Of a DNA stretch of 19,925 nucleotides, positions 6,316 to 13,360 are shown piece after piece. Source of the DNA: Erysipelotrichaceae bacterium. Lineage in GTDB: Bacteria; Bacillota_I; Bacilli_A; Erysipelotrichales; Erysipelotrichaceae. The stretch is taken from contig JAHHRC010000018.1 in NCBI GenBank assembly GCA_020026035.1, forward strand, positions 1-19,925. Reading direction: 5' to 3'. The stretch's first letter is position 1. Every line of letters begins with the position of its first letter. The position numbers were made by a program, and so were the translations under genes. The notes under the pieces are model-generated. The model saw nothing but the letters and a program-made list of their open reading frames with translations. It ran no database searches and was not told the origin of the DNA.

Positions 6316-7773
6316 ATGTTGTATGACAATAAAAGAACGTTAGATACGAGTAAGCCTTATGTGCGTTACTTTCAAGAATTATCACGGATACCTCGTCGGT
6401 CGTTCTATGAGGAACAAGTAGAGGACTGGATTTTAGCTTTTGCCGCATTGCATAATTTTGAATGGATTCAGGATGATTATGGGAATATTGTAGTCATCAA
6501 AAAGGCGACAGAGGGCTATGAGGATGTGGAGCCGATTGTGTTGCAGGCACATATGGATATGGTGTGTGTGAAGAAGAAGGGAAGTAGTCATGACTTTGCG
6601 CGTGATCCTTTGGATTTGTACATTGACCAGGATAATTGTTTAAGAGCGCATGATACGAATCTTGGATGTTCGGATGCGGTTGGGCTTTCTTATATGTTTG
6701 CGATTTTAGATTCGCGTAAGATTAAGCATCCTCGTCTTGAGTGTGTGTTTACAAGAGCGAAGGAAGTGCATTTGGAAGGTGCGAAGCGTTTTGATCCTAG
6801 AAACATTACGGCGAAGCGAATTATTAGTTTAGACGGTGGAAATGAGAAGCGGGCTATGATTTGTTCGGCTGGTGGTTCGAATTTACGTTTGACAATGCCA
6901 CTTGTTAAGAAGTCGATGCCGATGATGTATGGGTATTCTTTACATGTAAAGGGTTTGCTTGGTGGTCATTCAGGTCGTGAGATTGATAAAGGAAGAGCGA
7001 ATGCGATTCGTGTTGTGTGTCGGGTTCTTGGAAGAATGGATGAATTGGGTCATAAGATTCACTTCATGGATATCCAAGGAGGAACGGCTGTCAATGCGAT
7101 TCCACGTCATATGTCTTGTTATTTTGCATGTAAGAGTCATACAGGTGAATTGTTAGATATTGTGTCCATGGTCGAAGATGAGATGAAGAATGAGTTGGGG
7201 ATGAGTGATCCTAACTTAATGATCATCTTGCAAGAAGAAAAGGATACGTTGAAGTATTGTACGTATGAAGATTCGATGCGGGCATTACGGATGATGTATT
7301 GTTTGCCGGATGGGCAGCTTGCTTGGAATAATGAGATTAATACCGTTGAAACGTCTTTGAACTTAGGACTTGCAAGTATGCAGGACGATGAGTTGATTTT
7401 AGAGATTCGGATTCGTGCCTTGCAGGAGTCAGCGATTTTGTCGGTCGAACAGCAGATTAAGTTTTTAACGGATTTGTTAGGTGTGAAGCTTGAAGTACTT
7501 GGGCGTTATCCAGCATGGAATTATAAGAAAGAGTCAAAGATGCTTGCGTACTTTAATGAGGTCGTGCAAGAGAAGTATGGAATGCCTTGTGAGTTATTTG
7601 GATCGCATGGTGGTAGTGAGTGTGGTATTTGGCAAACGTATGATAAAGATATGGATATCATTGGGATTTTGTCGATTGGTACACATCGCTATACGACCGA
7701 TGAATTCTTGGATTTAAATCGCTTTAATGAAGGTTATGATGTGTTAGTGAAATTGCTTGAAATTGCCAAATAA
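6316..7773 (+). CDS. pepD: PepD-like aminoacyl-histidine dipeptidase (M20 family), active site altered
   Basis: A 485-residue protein of normal length for the cytoplasmic M20C dipeptidases (carnosinase-like Xaa-His dipeptidases), which use two zinc ions. Conserved parts are LQAHMDMV (His79, Asp81), SLDGG (Asp173), GGHSGREI (about 216-223), a lid domain, and GSHGGSECG (His431). Two key sites differ from the family as I know it. The usual LGADNG is LGCSDA, so the bridging-Asp column holds Ser119 with Asp120 beside it. The usual T-E-E, with the general-base Glu, is A-K-E, giving Lys149-Glu150. Full hydrolytic activity is therefore doubtful, and a changed substrate or a non-catalytic role is possible. 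GGAGA (6305-6309) lies 6 bases before the ATG. It is the first gene of the operon that continues to dusB. Confidence 0.85.
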   Translation: MLYDNKRTLDTSKPYVRYFQELSRIPRRSFYEEQVEDWILAFAALHNFEWIQDDYGNIVVIKKATEGYEDVEPIVLQAHMDMVCVKKKGSSHDFARDPLDLYIDQDNCLRAHDTNLGCSDAVGLSYMFAILDSRKIKHPRLECVFTRAKEVHLEGAKRFDPRNITAKRIISLDGGNEKRAMICSAGGSNLRLTMPLVKKSMPMMYGYSLHVKGLLGGHSGREIDKGRANAIRVVCRVLGRMDELGHKIHFMDIQGGTAVNAIPRHMSCYFACKSHTGELLDIVSMVEDEMKNELGMSDPNLMIILQEEKDTLKYCTYEDSMRALRMMYCLPDGQLAWNNEINTVETSLNLGLASMQDDELILEIRIRALQESAILSVEQQIKFLTDLLGVKLEVLGRYPAWNYKKESKMLAYFNEVVQEKYGMPCELFGSHGGSECGIWQTYDKDMDIIGILSIGTHRYTTDEFLDLNRFNEGYDVLVKLLEIAK

Positions 7774-7815
7774 TTGTTTATGATTGTTAGCGTATTGAAG
7801 AAAAGAGGGAGAGTT

Positions 7816-8172
7816 ATGCCAAAAATTGTTATTTCATCGATCTTTGCAGGGGTGGCTTGTGGAATTTTGCTTGCCCTTACTTTCCTTGTGGTTGTTTCTT
7901 CGATGACGTTATCTTCGATGGTACTTTGTTTGCTTGGGGTTGTGTCGATCTTTGTGCCGATGTGTTTGAAGGGTTTTGAACGTAAAGGATTATATGGATG
8001 GATGCGGTTTGTATGTATTGCATTGAGTCTTTTGATTTGTGTGATGTATGCCTATGAGACAAGTGGGAATGAAAGTACGCGTAGTTTTTTGGTGAGTCGC
8101 TTTGTGGTATTGCATGGGGTGAGCTTTCTTGTGAATGGTATTTGGTTAATGATAAAAAAGGATGATGCGTGA
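7816..8172 (+). CDS. Small four-helix membrane protein, unknown
   Basis: 118 residues; not recognised. About four hydrophobic segments are visible: residues 4-28, 31-52, 64-84 and 95-113, joined by short charged loops (KGFERKGLYG; ETSGNESTR). The ATG at 7816 is chosen because GAGGGAG (7805-7811) precedes it; the frame is open further upstream to 7774, but without such a site. It starts 42 bp after pepD and its stop overlaps the start of the GH2-like gene (TGATG), so it is cotranslated with its neighbours. No signal peptide cleavage site or catalytic motif is seen. It is probably an integral cytoplasmic-membrane protein. Confidence 0.7.
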   Translation: MPKIVISSIFAGVACGILLALTFLVVVSSMTLSSMVLCLLGVVSIFVPMCLKGFERKGLYGWMRFVCIALSLLICVMYAYETSGNESTRSFLVSRFVVLHGVSFLVNGIWLMIKKDDA

Positions 8173-9857
8173 TGGTACAGGTAGAAAAGAAGATCCCGTG
8201 GGATGTCTATCCCCGGAAACAATTTGAGCGTGCGTCGTATCAGACTTTGAATGGACCTTGGATGTACCAGATTTCAAAAGATGGGAAAGACGCATTGTGG
8301 AAAAGTATTCAGGTTCCATTTGGACTTGGGTGTGAATTATCGATGGCTTTGGATACACTACACGTGAATCAGACGCTTTGGATGAAGCGGACGTTTACGG
8401 TGGAGTTTGAAAGCAAACATGTGATTATGAACTTTGAAGCGGTTGATCAAGTGGTAAGGGTGTTTATCAATGGGGAGTTTGTTGGTGAGCATTTTGGTGG
8501 CTATGCGCCATTTTCGCTTGAGATTACGCCGTATCTGAAGGATGAGAATGAGGTATTACTAGAGATTCAAGATAATTGTGATGAAGGTTTGCTTGCCTAT
8601 GGCTTACAAAGTCATGAGGTGAGTGAAGGGTGTCATAGTGGAATTTCGGGCGTATGGGGTTCTTGCTGGTTAGAAGGCATTGAAGATGGAGCGATTACGG
8701 ATGTAAAGATTACGCCGGATTATGATCGTGGTTTGGTGTATTTGTCATTGGCTGGTAACTTTAAACAATGTGTTGTGACGGTTGTGGAGAATGAACGTGT
8801 TGTACACCGAGGCATTACGAATCAGAAGTCGTATACGATTCCGTTGAAGAAGTTCCGATCTTGGACGGTGGATGATCCGTTTTTGTATCGGATGTATTTG
8901 CAGTCGGAGGATGATATTGTAAAGACGTACTTTGCGATGCGTAAGTTTAGCAAAGAGGTTGTGGATGGTGTGCCGCGTTTTTGTATGAACAATGAGCCGT
9001 TGTTTTTAAGTGGTGTATTGGATTGTGGATATTCGATGCGGGGTGGTTTTACCTATGAGAGCTTTGATGCGATGGTGGAAGAGCTTAAGAAGGTGAAAGA
9101 GCTTGGCTTTAATATGATTCGTAAGTTTGTCAAACAAGAGAATCGCTTGTTTTACTATGTGTGTGATTGTCTTGGAATCTTAGTAATGCAAGATATGATG
9201 AGTGGTGGCTTTGGTGAGAAACGAAGTGGGCTATTGCCGCGTCTTGGATTTTTGAAGGTGGATGATACAAACTACGAGAAGTTGGGTCGTAAGAATGAAT
9301 TGTCTCGGGATTATTATTACCAAGAGTTGGATGCGATGATGGATACGTTGTATAACAGTCCTTGTGTGTTTGCTTGGTGTTTGTTCCATGAAGGTTGGGG
9401 GCAGTTTGATTCGTTGAAGGTCTATGAGCATGTAAAGGCGTATGATTCGACGCGGCTTGTGGATTGTGCAAGTGGGTTCTATGACCAAGGTGGCGGTGAT
9501 TTCTGTAGTAAGCATGTCTTGAAGGGAAGTTTGAAGCTTCCAAAGAATGAGGAACGGATTTTGATGGTTTCTTGTTTTGGGGACTATGCCTATGAGGAAG
9601 CTGGCCATACAAGGGCAAAGAGGCCGTATGGGGCGGTGTTGTTTGATGATAAGTTGTCATTGAATGATCGCTTGTTTGCGCTGTATCAAAAAGAGATTGT
9701 AAGCAATATTGACAAGGGATTGTCGATTGCGATTTATAGTATGTTAAAAGATGTGGAAGATCATTGTAGTGGGCTGTTTACGGCCGATGGGAAGATCTTA
9801 AAGGTAGAAGGGCGCAGGTTGCGTCGGTTGAATGAAAAAATGATTCGAGGTAAATAA
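8172..9857 (+). CDS. Glycoside hydrolase family 2-like protein, probable nucleophile missing
   Basis: 561 residues without signal peptide, hence cytoplasmic. Domain order is as in GH2: an N-terminal sugar-binding jelly roll (RTFTVEF, VFINGEFVGEHFGGYAPFSLEIT, about residues 70-120), an immunoglobulin-like domain (about 180-260) and a TIM barrel from about 270. The acid/base motif FHEGWGQFD is present (Glu407). The region that in related proteins reads S-E-F-G-G-Y, with the nucleophile Glu, is S-C-F-G-D-Y here (Cys468). RKH-I-K near the active site has become RKFVK (Phe319). Retaining hydrolysis is therefore doubtful, and a lectin-like or otherwise altered role is possible. Start: ATG 8172 is coupled through TGATG to the membrane-protein gene, with AAGGAT upstream. 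It ends 1 base before hslO. Confidence 0.8.
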   Translation: MVQVEKKIPWDVYPRKQFERASYQTLNGPWMYQISKDGKDALWKSIQVPFGLGCELSMALDTLHVNQTLWMKRTFTVEFESKHVIMNFEAVDQVVRVFINGEFVGEHFGGYAPFSLEITPYLKDENEVLLEIQDNCDEGLLAYGLQSHEVSEGCHSGISGVWGSCWLEGIEDGAITDVKITPDYDRGLVYLSLAGNFKQCVVTVVENERVVHRGITNQKSYTIPLKKFRSWTVDDPFLYRMYLQSEDDIVKTYFAMRKFSKEVVDGVPRFCMNNEPLFLSGVLDCGYSMRGGFTYESFDAMVEELKKVKELGFNMIRKFVKQENRLFYYVCDCLGILVMQDMMSGGFGEKRSGLLPRLGFLKVDDTNYEKLGRKNELSRDYYYQELDAMMDTLYNSPCVFAWCLFHEGWGQFDSLKVYEHVKAYDSTRLVDCASGFYDQGGGDFCSKHVLKGSLKLPKNEERILMVSCFGDYAYEEAGHTRAKRPYGAVLFDDKLSLNDRLFALYQKEIVSNIDKGLSIAIYSMLKDVEDHCSGLFTADGKILKVEGRRLRRLNEKMIRGK

Positions 9858-9858
9858 A

Positions 9859-10749
9859 ATGAGTAATGTAGTAACGATAGCGAAGGCATGTAAGGATGAG
9901 GTCCGTATTCGTGCCATTAATAACACAGAGATGGTGCAAACGGCGCGTATGACGCATGATTTAGCACCGACTTCTTGTGCGGCGTTGGGACGTGTGTTAG
10001 CGATGACGTCGCTTATGGCAAGTGATTTGGAAAATGAAACTGGGAAGGTTTCAATTACGATTAATGGACATGGGCCTTGTGGTACGATTGTGGCTGAAGG
10101 AAATGGCAAGCGTGAGGTGCGTGGGTTTGTAGCGAATCCAGAGGTGTATTTGTCACGTGAAGATGGCCATTTGGATGTTGGTCGTGGTGTTGGTATTGAT
10201 GGTACGTTGAATGTGTCGAAGGATTTAGGAATGCAGAATTCTACACCATTTGTTGGAACAGTTCCATTACAAACTGGAGAAATTGGTGATGACTTTGCGT
10301 ATTACTATGCGTTAAGTGAACAGGTTCCATCGGTTGTAGCACTTGGTGTGTTGGTAGATGTAGATACAACTGTTGCATGTGCGGGTGGTATTTTGATTCA
10401 GTTGATGCCGTTTGCAAGTGAAGAAACGATTCAATGTGTGGAAGGAATTCTTTCGAAGATGAAGTCGGTTACGGAGTATTTAAGTAGTGGAAAGTCGATG
10501 GATGATGTAATTCTTGAATTGTTTGAGGATGCGGTGATTTTGGATCATATGGATATGGAATGGGCGTGTCATTGTTCAAAGGATCGCTTTATGAATGGCT
10601 TAGCTACGCTTAAGAATAGTGATTTAGAAGAAATTAAGAGAGAAGATCATGGGGCGACTTTGAAGTGTGAGTTCTGTAATCATGAGTACCATGTGAGTGA
10701 AGAAGAGATTGATGCGATTCTAGAACGGAAGAATGCATGTTCAAAATAG
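9859..10749 (+). CDS. hslO: Hsp33, redox-regulated chaperone
   Basis: 296 residues, normal for Hsp33, a cytoplasmic holdase activated by oxidation. The N-terminal core includes TARMTHDLAPTSCAALGR and the GHGPCGT stretch. The C-terminal zinc centre has Cys237, Cys239 (C-H-C) and Cys270, Cys273 (C-E-F-C), all four ligands present; their oxidation to disulfides releases zinc and turns the chaperone on. GAGGT lies 7 bases before the ATG. The gene starts 1 base after the GH2-like gene and overlaps dusB by 13 bp. hslO following ftsH is the usual order in Firmicutes; here they are separated by about 6 kb of other genes. Confidence 0.95.
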   Translation: MSNVVTIAKACKDEVRIRAINNTEMVQTARMTHDLAPTSCAALGRVLAMTSLMASDLENETGKVSITINGHGPCGTIVAEGNGKREVRGFVANPEVYLSREDGHLDVGRGVGIDGTLNVSKDLGMQNSTPFVGTVPLQTGEIGDDFAYYYALSEQVPSVVALGVLVDVDTTVACAGGILIQLMPFASEETIQCVEGILSKMKSVTEYLSSGKSMDDVILELFEDAVILDHMDMEWACHCSKDRFMNGLATLKNSDLEEIKREDHGATLKCEFCNHEYHVSEEEIDAILERKNACSK

Positions 10750-11729
10750 GAAATGTAGAGATTCGCAATCGCATTGTGGCGGCTCCTTTGGCGGGGATTT
10801 CAAATCCGATTCATCGTTTGATGTCGCATAACTATGGGGCTGGGCTTGTTGTGTCGGAGATGATTTCGGATAAGGCCTTGCATTATGGAAATCGTCGTAC
10901 ACAGGATATGTGTGCTACGATTGAAGGGGAACATCCGGTGGCTTTGCAGTTGTTTGGTGGTGATCCTGCAACGATGAAGGAAGCGGCGGAGTATCTTTGT
11001 GCGAATACGGATTGCGATATTATTGATATTAATATGGGTTGTCCGGTGAATAAGGTGATTAAGGCGAAGGCTGGGTCCTACTTGATGAAGGAAGAGGACT
11101 TGGCGGTTGAGATTGCAAAGGCGGTTGTGGAAGGATCGAGTGTTCCGGTTACGGTGAAGATGCGTGCTGGGTATGATCATGAGCATATTAACTGTGCAAG
11201 GCTTGCAAAGCGACTTGAAGAAGTTGGTGTAGCTGCGATTGCAGTGCATGGTAGAACGCGTGGGATGTTCTATGAGGGGCATTCGGACAATGCGTTTATT
11301 AAGCAAGTAAAGGATGCGGTAAGTATTCCGGTTATTGGGAATGGTGATATTCGTACGGTAGAAGATGCGAAGCGGATGCTTGAAGAGACGGGGTGTGATG
11401 CGATCATGGTTGGTCGTGGGATGCTTGGTCGGCCGTTTTTCTTGAAGGAGCTTGAATGTGCGTTGAATGATGAGGCGTATGTTGAGCCTAGTTTTGAAGA
11501 GCGGATTGCGTTATGCTTGGATTATGCAAAGAAGTTGATTGCCTTTGAAGGAAATGAGAAGGTAGCGATGAAGCAGATGCGGGGTATGGCTGCGTGGTAT
11601 TTAGCGGGTATGCCGTTTGCGTCGAGTTTTAAGAATGCGTGTTCGAAGGTTGAAACGTATGAGGATTTAAAAGAAGTATTGGATGAGTATTGTTTGAAAT
11701 TAGAGAATTTAGACGAAGAATCTTTATAG
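10737..11729 (+). CDS. dusB: DusB, tRNA dihydrouridine synthase
   Basis: 330 residues, an FMN-dependent enzyme that reduces specific uridines in tRNA to dihydrouridine using NADPH. Visible are the N-terminal VAAPLAGISNPIHR of the TIM barrel, QLFGGDP, the catalytic-cysteine motif NMGCPV (Cys102), KMRAGYD, HGRTRGMFYEG, and the phosphate-binding IGNGDI and GRGMLGRPF. The C-terminal helical domain begins near residue 245. The start overlaps the end of hslO by 13 bp with GGAAG 5 bases upstream, suggesting coupled translation. In Bacillus, dusB directly precedes lysS. Here about 5.5 kb of other genes lies between them. Confidence 0.94.
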   Translation: MFKIGNVEIRNRIVAAPLAGISNPIHRLMSHNYGAGLVVSEMISDKALHYGNRRTQDMCATIEGEHPVALQLFGGDPATMKEAAEYLCANTDCDIIDINMGCPVNKVIKAKAGSYLMKEEDLAVEIAKAVVEGSSVPVTVKMRAGYDHEHINCARLAKRLEEVGVAAIAVHGRTRGMFYEGHSDNAFIKQVKDAVSIPVIGNGDIRTVEDAKRMLEETGCDAIMVGRGMLGRPFFLKELECALNDEAYVEPSFEERIALCLDYAKKLIAFEGNEKVAMKQMRGMAAWYLAGMPFASSFKNACSKVETYEDLKEVLDEYCLKLENLDEESL

Positions 11730-11734
11730 GAAAG

Positions 11735-12088
11735 ATGGTGAAGGAAATGAATGTTTGGCAAATGATTTGTGGTAGCTTTGCCTTGGTGTTTTTAATTGCT
11801 GGGGTGTTATTTCAATGTAGGGTTTTGTTTATGAAACGTTTCTTTCTTCAGTATGGAAAGCTAACAGAGGCACAGAAAGAGCAGTTGGATGAGGGAATGT
11901 TGTTTGCGTATTTTTCGAAGTTGAGTTATACGTGGACGACGCTTATGATTGCATCTGTGATTGGCGGGCATTATAGTTGGTTGAATTGTTTGGCCTTTTT
12001 GCTTGCGTTGGTGTTTGTGTTAGTGAAGGATTTTCAAAAGGATGTCGAGGAGTTTTATTCGCGTTTTCGGCACCATGATTTCAGATAG
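11735..12088 (+). CDS. Small membrane protein of unknown function
   Basis: 117 residues; not recognised. One hydrophobic segment lies near the N-terminus (about residues 8-25). A hydrophilic helix rich in charge follows (FFLQYGKLTEAQKEQLDEG), then two close hydrophobic segments (about 61-80 and 84-100) and a basic, His-rich end. The ATG at 11735 is chosen because AGG(AAAG) precedes it and it lies 5 bases after the dusB stop; ATG 11747 is the alternative. It is the last gene of the operon starting at pepD. Its stop codon lies inside a direct repeat upstream of the next gene. Confidence 0.65.
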   Translation: MVKEMNVWQMICGSFALVFLIAGVLFQCRVLFMKRFFLQYGKLTEAQKEQLDEGMLFAYFSKLSYTWTTLMIASVIGGHYSWLNCLAFLLALVFVLVKDFQKDVEEFYSRFRHHDFR

Positions 12089-12099
12089 TTTTCAGATAG
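12079..12099 (+). repeat. Direct repeat with 11-bp period upstream of the choloylglycine hydrolase gene
   Basis: TTTCAGATAG occurs at 12079-12088 and again at 12090-12099, one helical turn apart. A possible -10 (TATGGT, 12101-12106) follows at once. Spacing of 11 bp is typical of binding sites for response regulators that bind side by side, but the role here is inference. Confidence 0.4.
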
Positions 12100-12112
12100 A
12101 TATGGTATCGTA

Positions 12113-12142
12113 GAGAAACAGATGGATGTCTGTTTCTTTTTT
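12113..12142 (+). terminator. Terminator-like hairpin abutting the ribosome binding site of the next gene
   Basis: AGAAACAGA (12114-12122), loop TGGATG, TCTGTTTCT (12129-12137), then T to 12142; the stem is 9 bp and perfect. It would end transcription of the pepD-dusB operon. GGAGG of the next gene starts at 12143, with no space for another promoter after the hairpin, so either read-through feeds the next gene or the hairpin lies in that gene's own leader. Confidence 0.7.
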
Positions 12143-12152
12143 GGAGGTATGT

Positions 12153-13055
12153 ATGTGTACGGTTTTGACATTAGAAGGTAATGTGGTTGGAAGAAACCTT
12201 GACTTGAGTTATCACTACAACGAAGAGCTTGTGTTGTGTGGAAGAAATGTTGAATTAGAGTTTCGGTTTGTGGAAGATTTGAAGACGCATTATGCGTTTA
12301 TGGGGGTTGCGACAAGGATTGGTGGTAGACCGATGTTTTATGAAGCGATGAATGAGCATGGGTTGTTTGTGGCTGGTTTGAATTTTCCAAATAATTGTAA
12401 GTATGGAAAAGTGAAGGATGGTTGTTTGAATCTTTGTCCATTTGAATTGATTCCGTATTTGTTGGGGTCGTTTAAGACGGTGGAAGAAGTAAAGATGTGT
12501 TCGTTGAACCTTGTGGATGAAGTGTTTATGGAAGGTGTTATGAATGCGCCGTTGCATTTTTATGTGTCGGATGGAGTGTCTTCGATTGTAATTGAGTGTA
12601 TGGAAGATGGTCTGCATGTGTATGAGGATCCGTATTTTGTGATGAGTAATAATCCACCGTTTGATGATCAGATGGAGGCGATGAAAGATCTTTCTTCGTA
12701 TACAAATGCGTATCAAGAAGTGGACGCAAGGCATAGTTGTGTAGGGCATGGTGCATATGGGTTACTTGGAGATAATACGAGTACGTCGCGGTTTATGTTA
12801 GCTGCGTTTTTAAGGAAGTATGTAAGTGATTCAAGTGTAAGTAGTTGTATGCGTATTTTGGATAAGGTTTCCATGGTGAAGGGCAGTGTAGTTTGCAAGG
12901 ATGGAAGTCTAGATTACACGGTGTATTCGACGGTGTATGATGGAAAATCGTTTGCGGTGTACTATAAGTTGTATGATGGAATGTGTGTGAAAAAGTGTTC
13001 GTTGAGTGATGGTAGTTTGGATTTAAGCGAGTATGTGTTTGAGGCTATGGTTTGA
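12153..13055 (+). CDS. Choloylglycine hydrolase family protein (bile salt hydrolase or penicillin acylase-like)
   Basis: 300 residues, an Ntn-hydrolase that cleaves linear amides such as conjugated bile salts, penicillin V or acyl-homoserine lactones. The start at ATG 12153 (GGAGG at 12143-12147) is decisive: it gives MCTV, and loss of Met exposes the nucleophile Cys2. Other catalytic residues can be placed: Arg14 and Asp17 in GRNLD, Asn77 in GLNFP, Asn166 in MSNNPPF, and Arg213 in GDNTSTSRF, so the site looks complete. No signal peptide is present, so it is cytoplasmic. The substrate cannot be decided from sequence by eye; bile salts would fit a gut resident. It is probably transcribed alone, behind the hairpin at 12113-12142. 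Confidence 0.88.
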   Translation: MCTVLTLEGNVVGRNLDLSYHYNEELVLCGRNVELEFRFVEDLKTHYAFMGVATRIGGRPMFYEAMNEHGLFVAGLNFPNNCKYGKVKDGCLNLCPFELIPYLLGSFKTVEEVKMCSLNLVDEVFMEGVMNAPLHFYVSDGVSSIVIECMEDGLHVYEDPYFVMSNNPPFDDQMEAMKDLSSYTNAYQEVDARHSCVGHGAYGLLGDNTSTSRFMLAAFLRKYVSDSSVSSCMRILDKVSMVKGSVVCKDGSLDYTVYSTVYDGKSFAVYYKLYDGMCVKKCSLSDGSLDLSEYVFEAMV

Positions 13056-13079
13056 TGGTGGATGTTGTAGTGTGTATGT

Positions 13080-13265
13080 TTGTTGTACGGTAAATTTCTT
13101 TTAAATTGGATGTTATTTTTGGTTGGAATTGTGGTACAATCAGAAGGCATTAAGAGATTTGATACGAAAAAAGAACGAAGCGTGTTTAGGGTCATTGCTG
13201 GGTTCTTTTTATTTGTGAATTATGGCTTAAATATGGGCTTTTCTAACTGTTTGGTTTGTTTATAA
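13080..13265 (+). CDS. Possible small membrane protein (TTG start), uncertain
   Basis: Up to 61 residues with two hydrophobic stretches (MLFLVGIVVQ and FRVIAGFFLFVNYGLNMGF) separated by a charged linker (EGIKRFDTKKER). The start is unclear: TTG 13080 or 13083, or ATG 13110, none with a good ribosome binding site. The helix-linker-helix composition is protein-like, but a chance frame cannot be excluded. It occupies most of the 305-base gap before the nrdG operon; the rest of the gap holds that operon's promoter and operator. Confidence 0.35.
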   Translation: MLYGKFLLNWMLFLVGIVVQSEGIKRFDTKKERSVFRVIAGFFLFVNYGLNMGFSNCLVCL

Positions 13266-13271
13266 TTTTCT

Positions 13272-13300
13272 TTGACATTGGTGGTTTAGTAGAGTAATAT
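13272..13300 (+). promoter_or_regulatory. Promoter of the MarR-NrdG / NrdD operon
   Basis: TTGACA (13272-13277), 17-base spacer, TAATAT (13295-13300): close to the sigma-A consensus, with the expected transcript start near 13307. The start codon of the MarR-NrdG fusion follows at 13361. Confidence 0.85.
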
Positions 13301-13315
13301 ACATACGTAATGAAG

Positions 13316-13339
13316 AATTAGTTGGATGTGCAACTAATT
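13316..13339 (+). promoter_or_regulatory. 9-bp palindrome, probable MarR-type operator
   Basis: AATTAGTTG (13316-13324), 6-base centre, CAACTAATT (13331-13339): a perfect inverted repeat just downstream of the predicted transcription start and upstream of the ribosome binding site (AAGGGGG, 13347-13353). Size and symmetry fit a dimeric MarR protein, and the first gene of the operon begins with a MarR domain, so self-regulation is likely. No T tract follows, which argues against a terminator. Confidence 0.65.
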
Positions 13340-13360
13340 TGCTTGAAAGGGGGCTTATAA

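Noticed and set aside
9130..9660. Minus-strand open frame of 176 codons inside the GH2-like gene
   Set aside because: Antisense shadow: rich in His, Pro, Ser and Thr, no recognisable motif, no promoter or ribosome binding site. The plus-strand frame has clear GH2 motifs.
12255..12749. Minus-strand open frame of 164 codons inside the choloylglycine hydrolase gene
   Set aside because: His/Ile/Arg-rich shadow with no motif; the plus strand carries all catalytic residues of the family.
13316..13339. Terminator in the nrdG leader
   Set aside because: The inverted repeat is not followed by a T tract and lies right after a strong promoter; an operator fits better.
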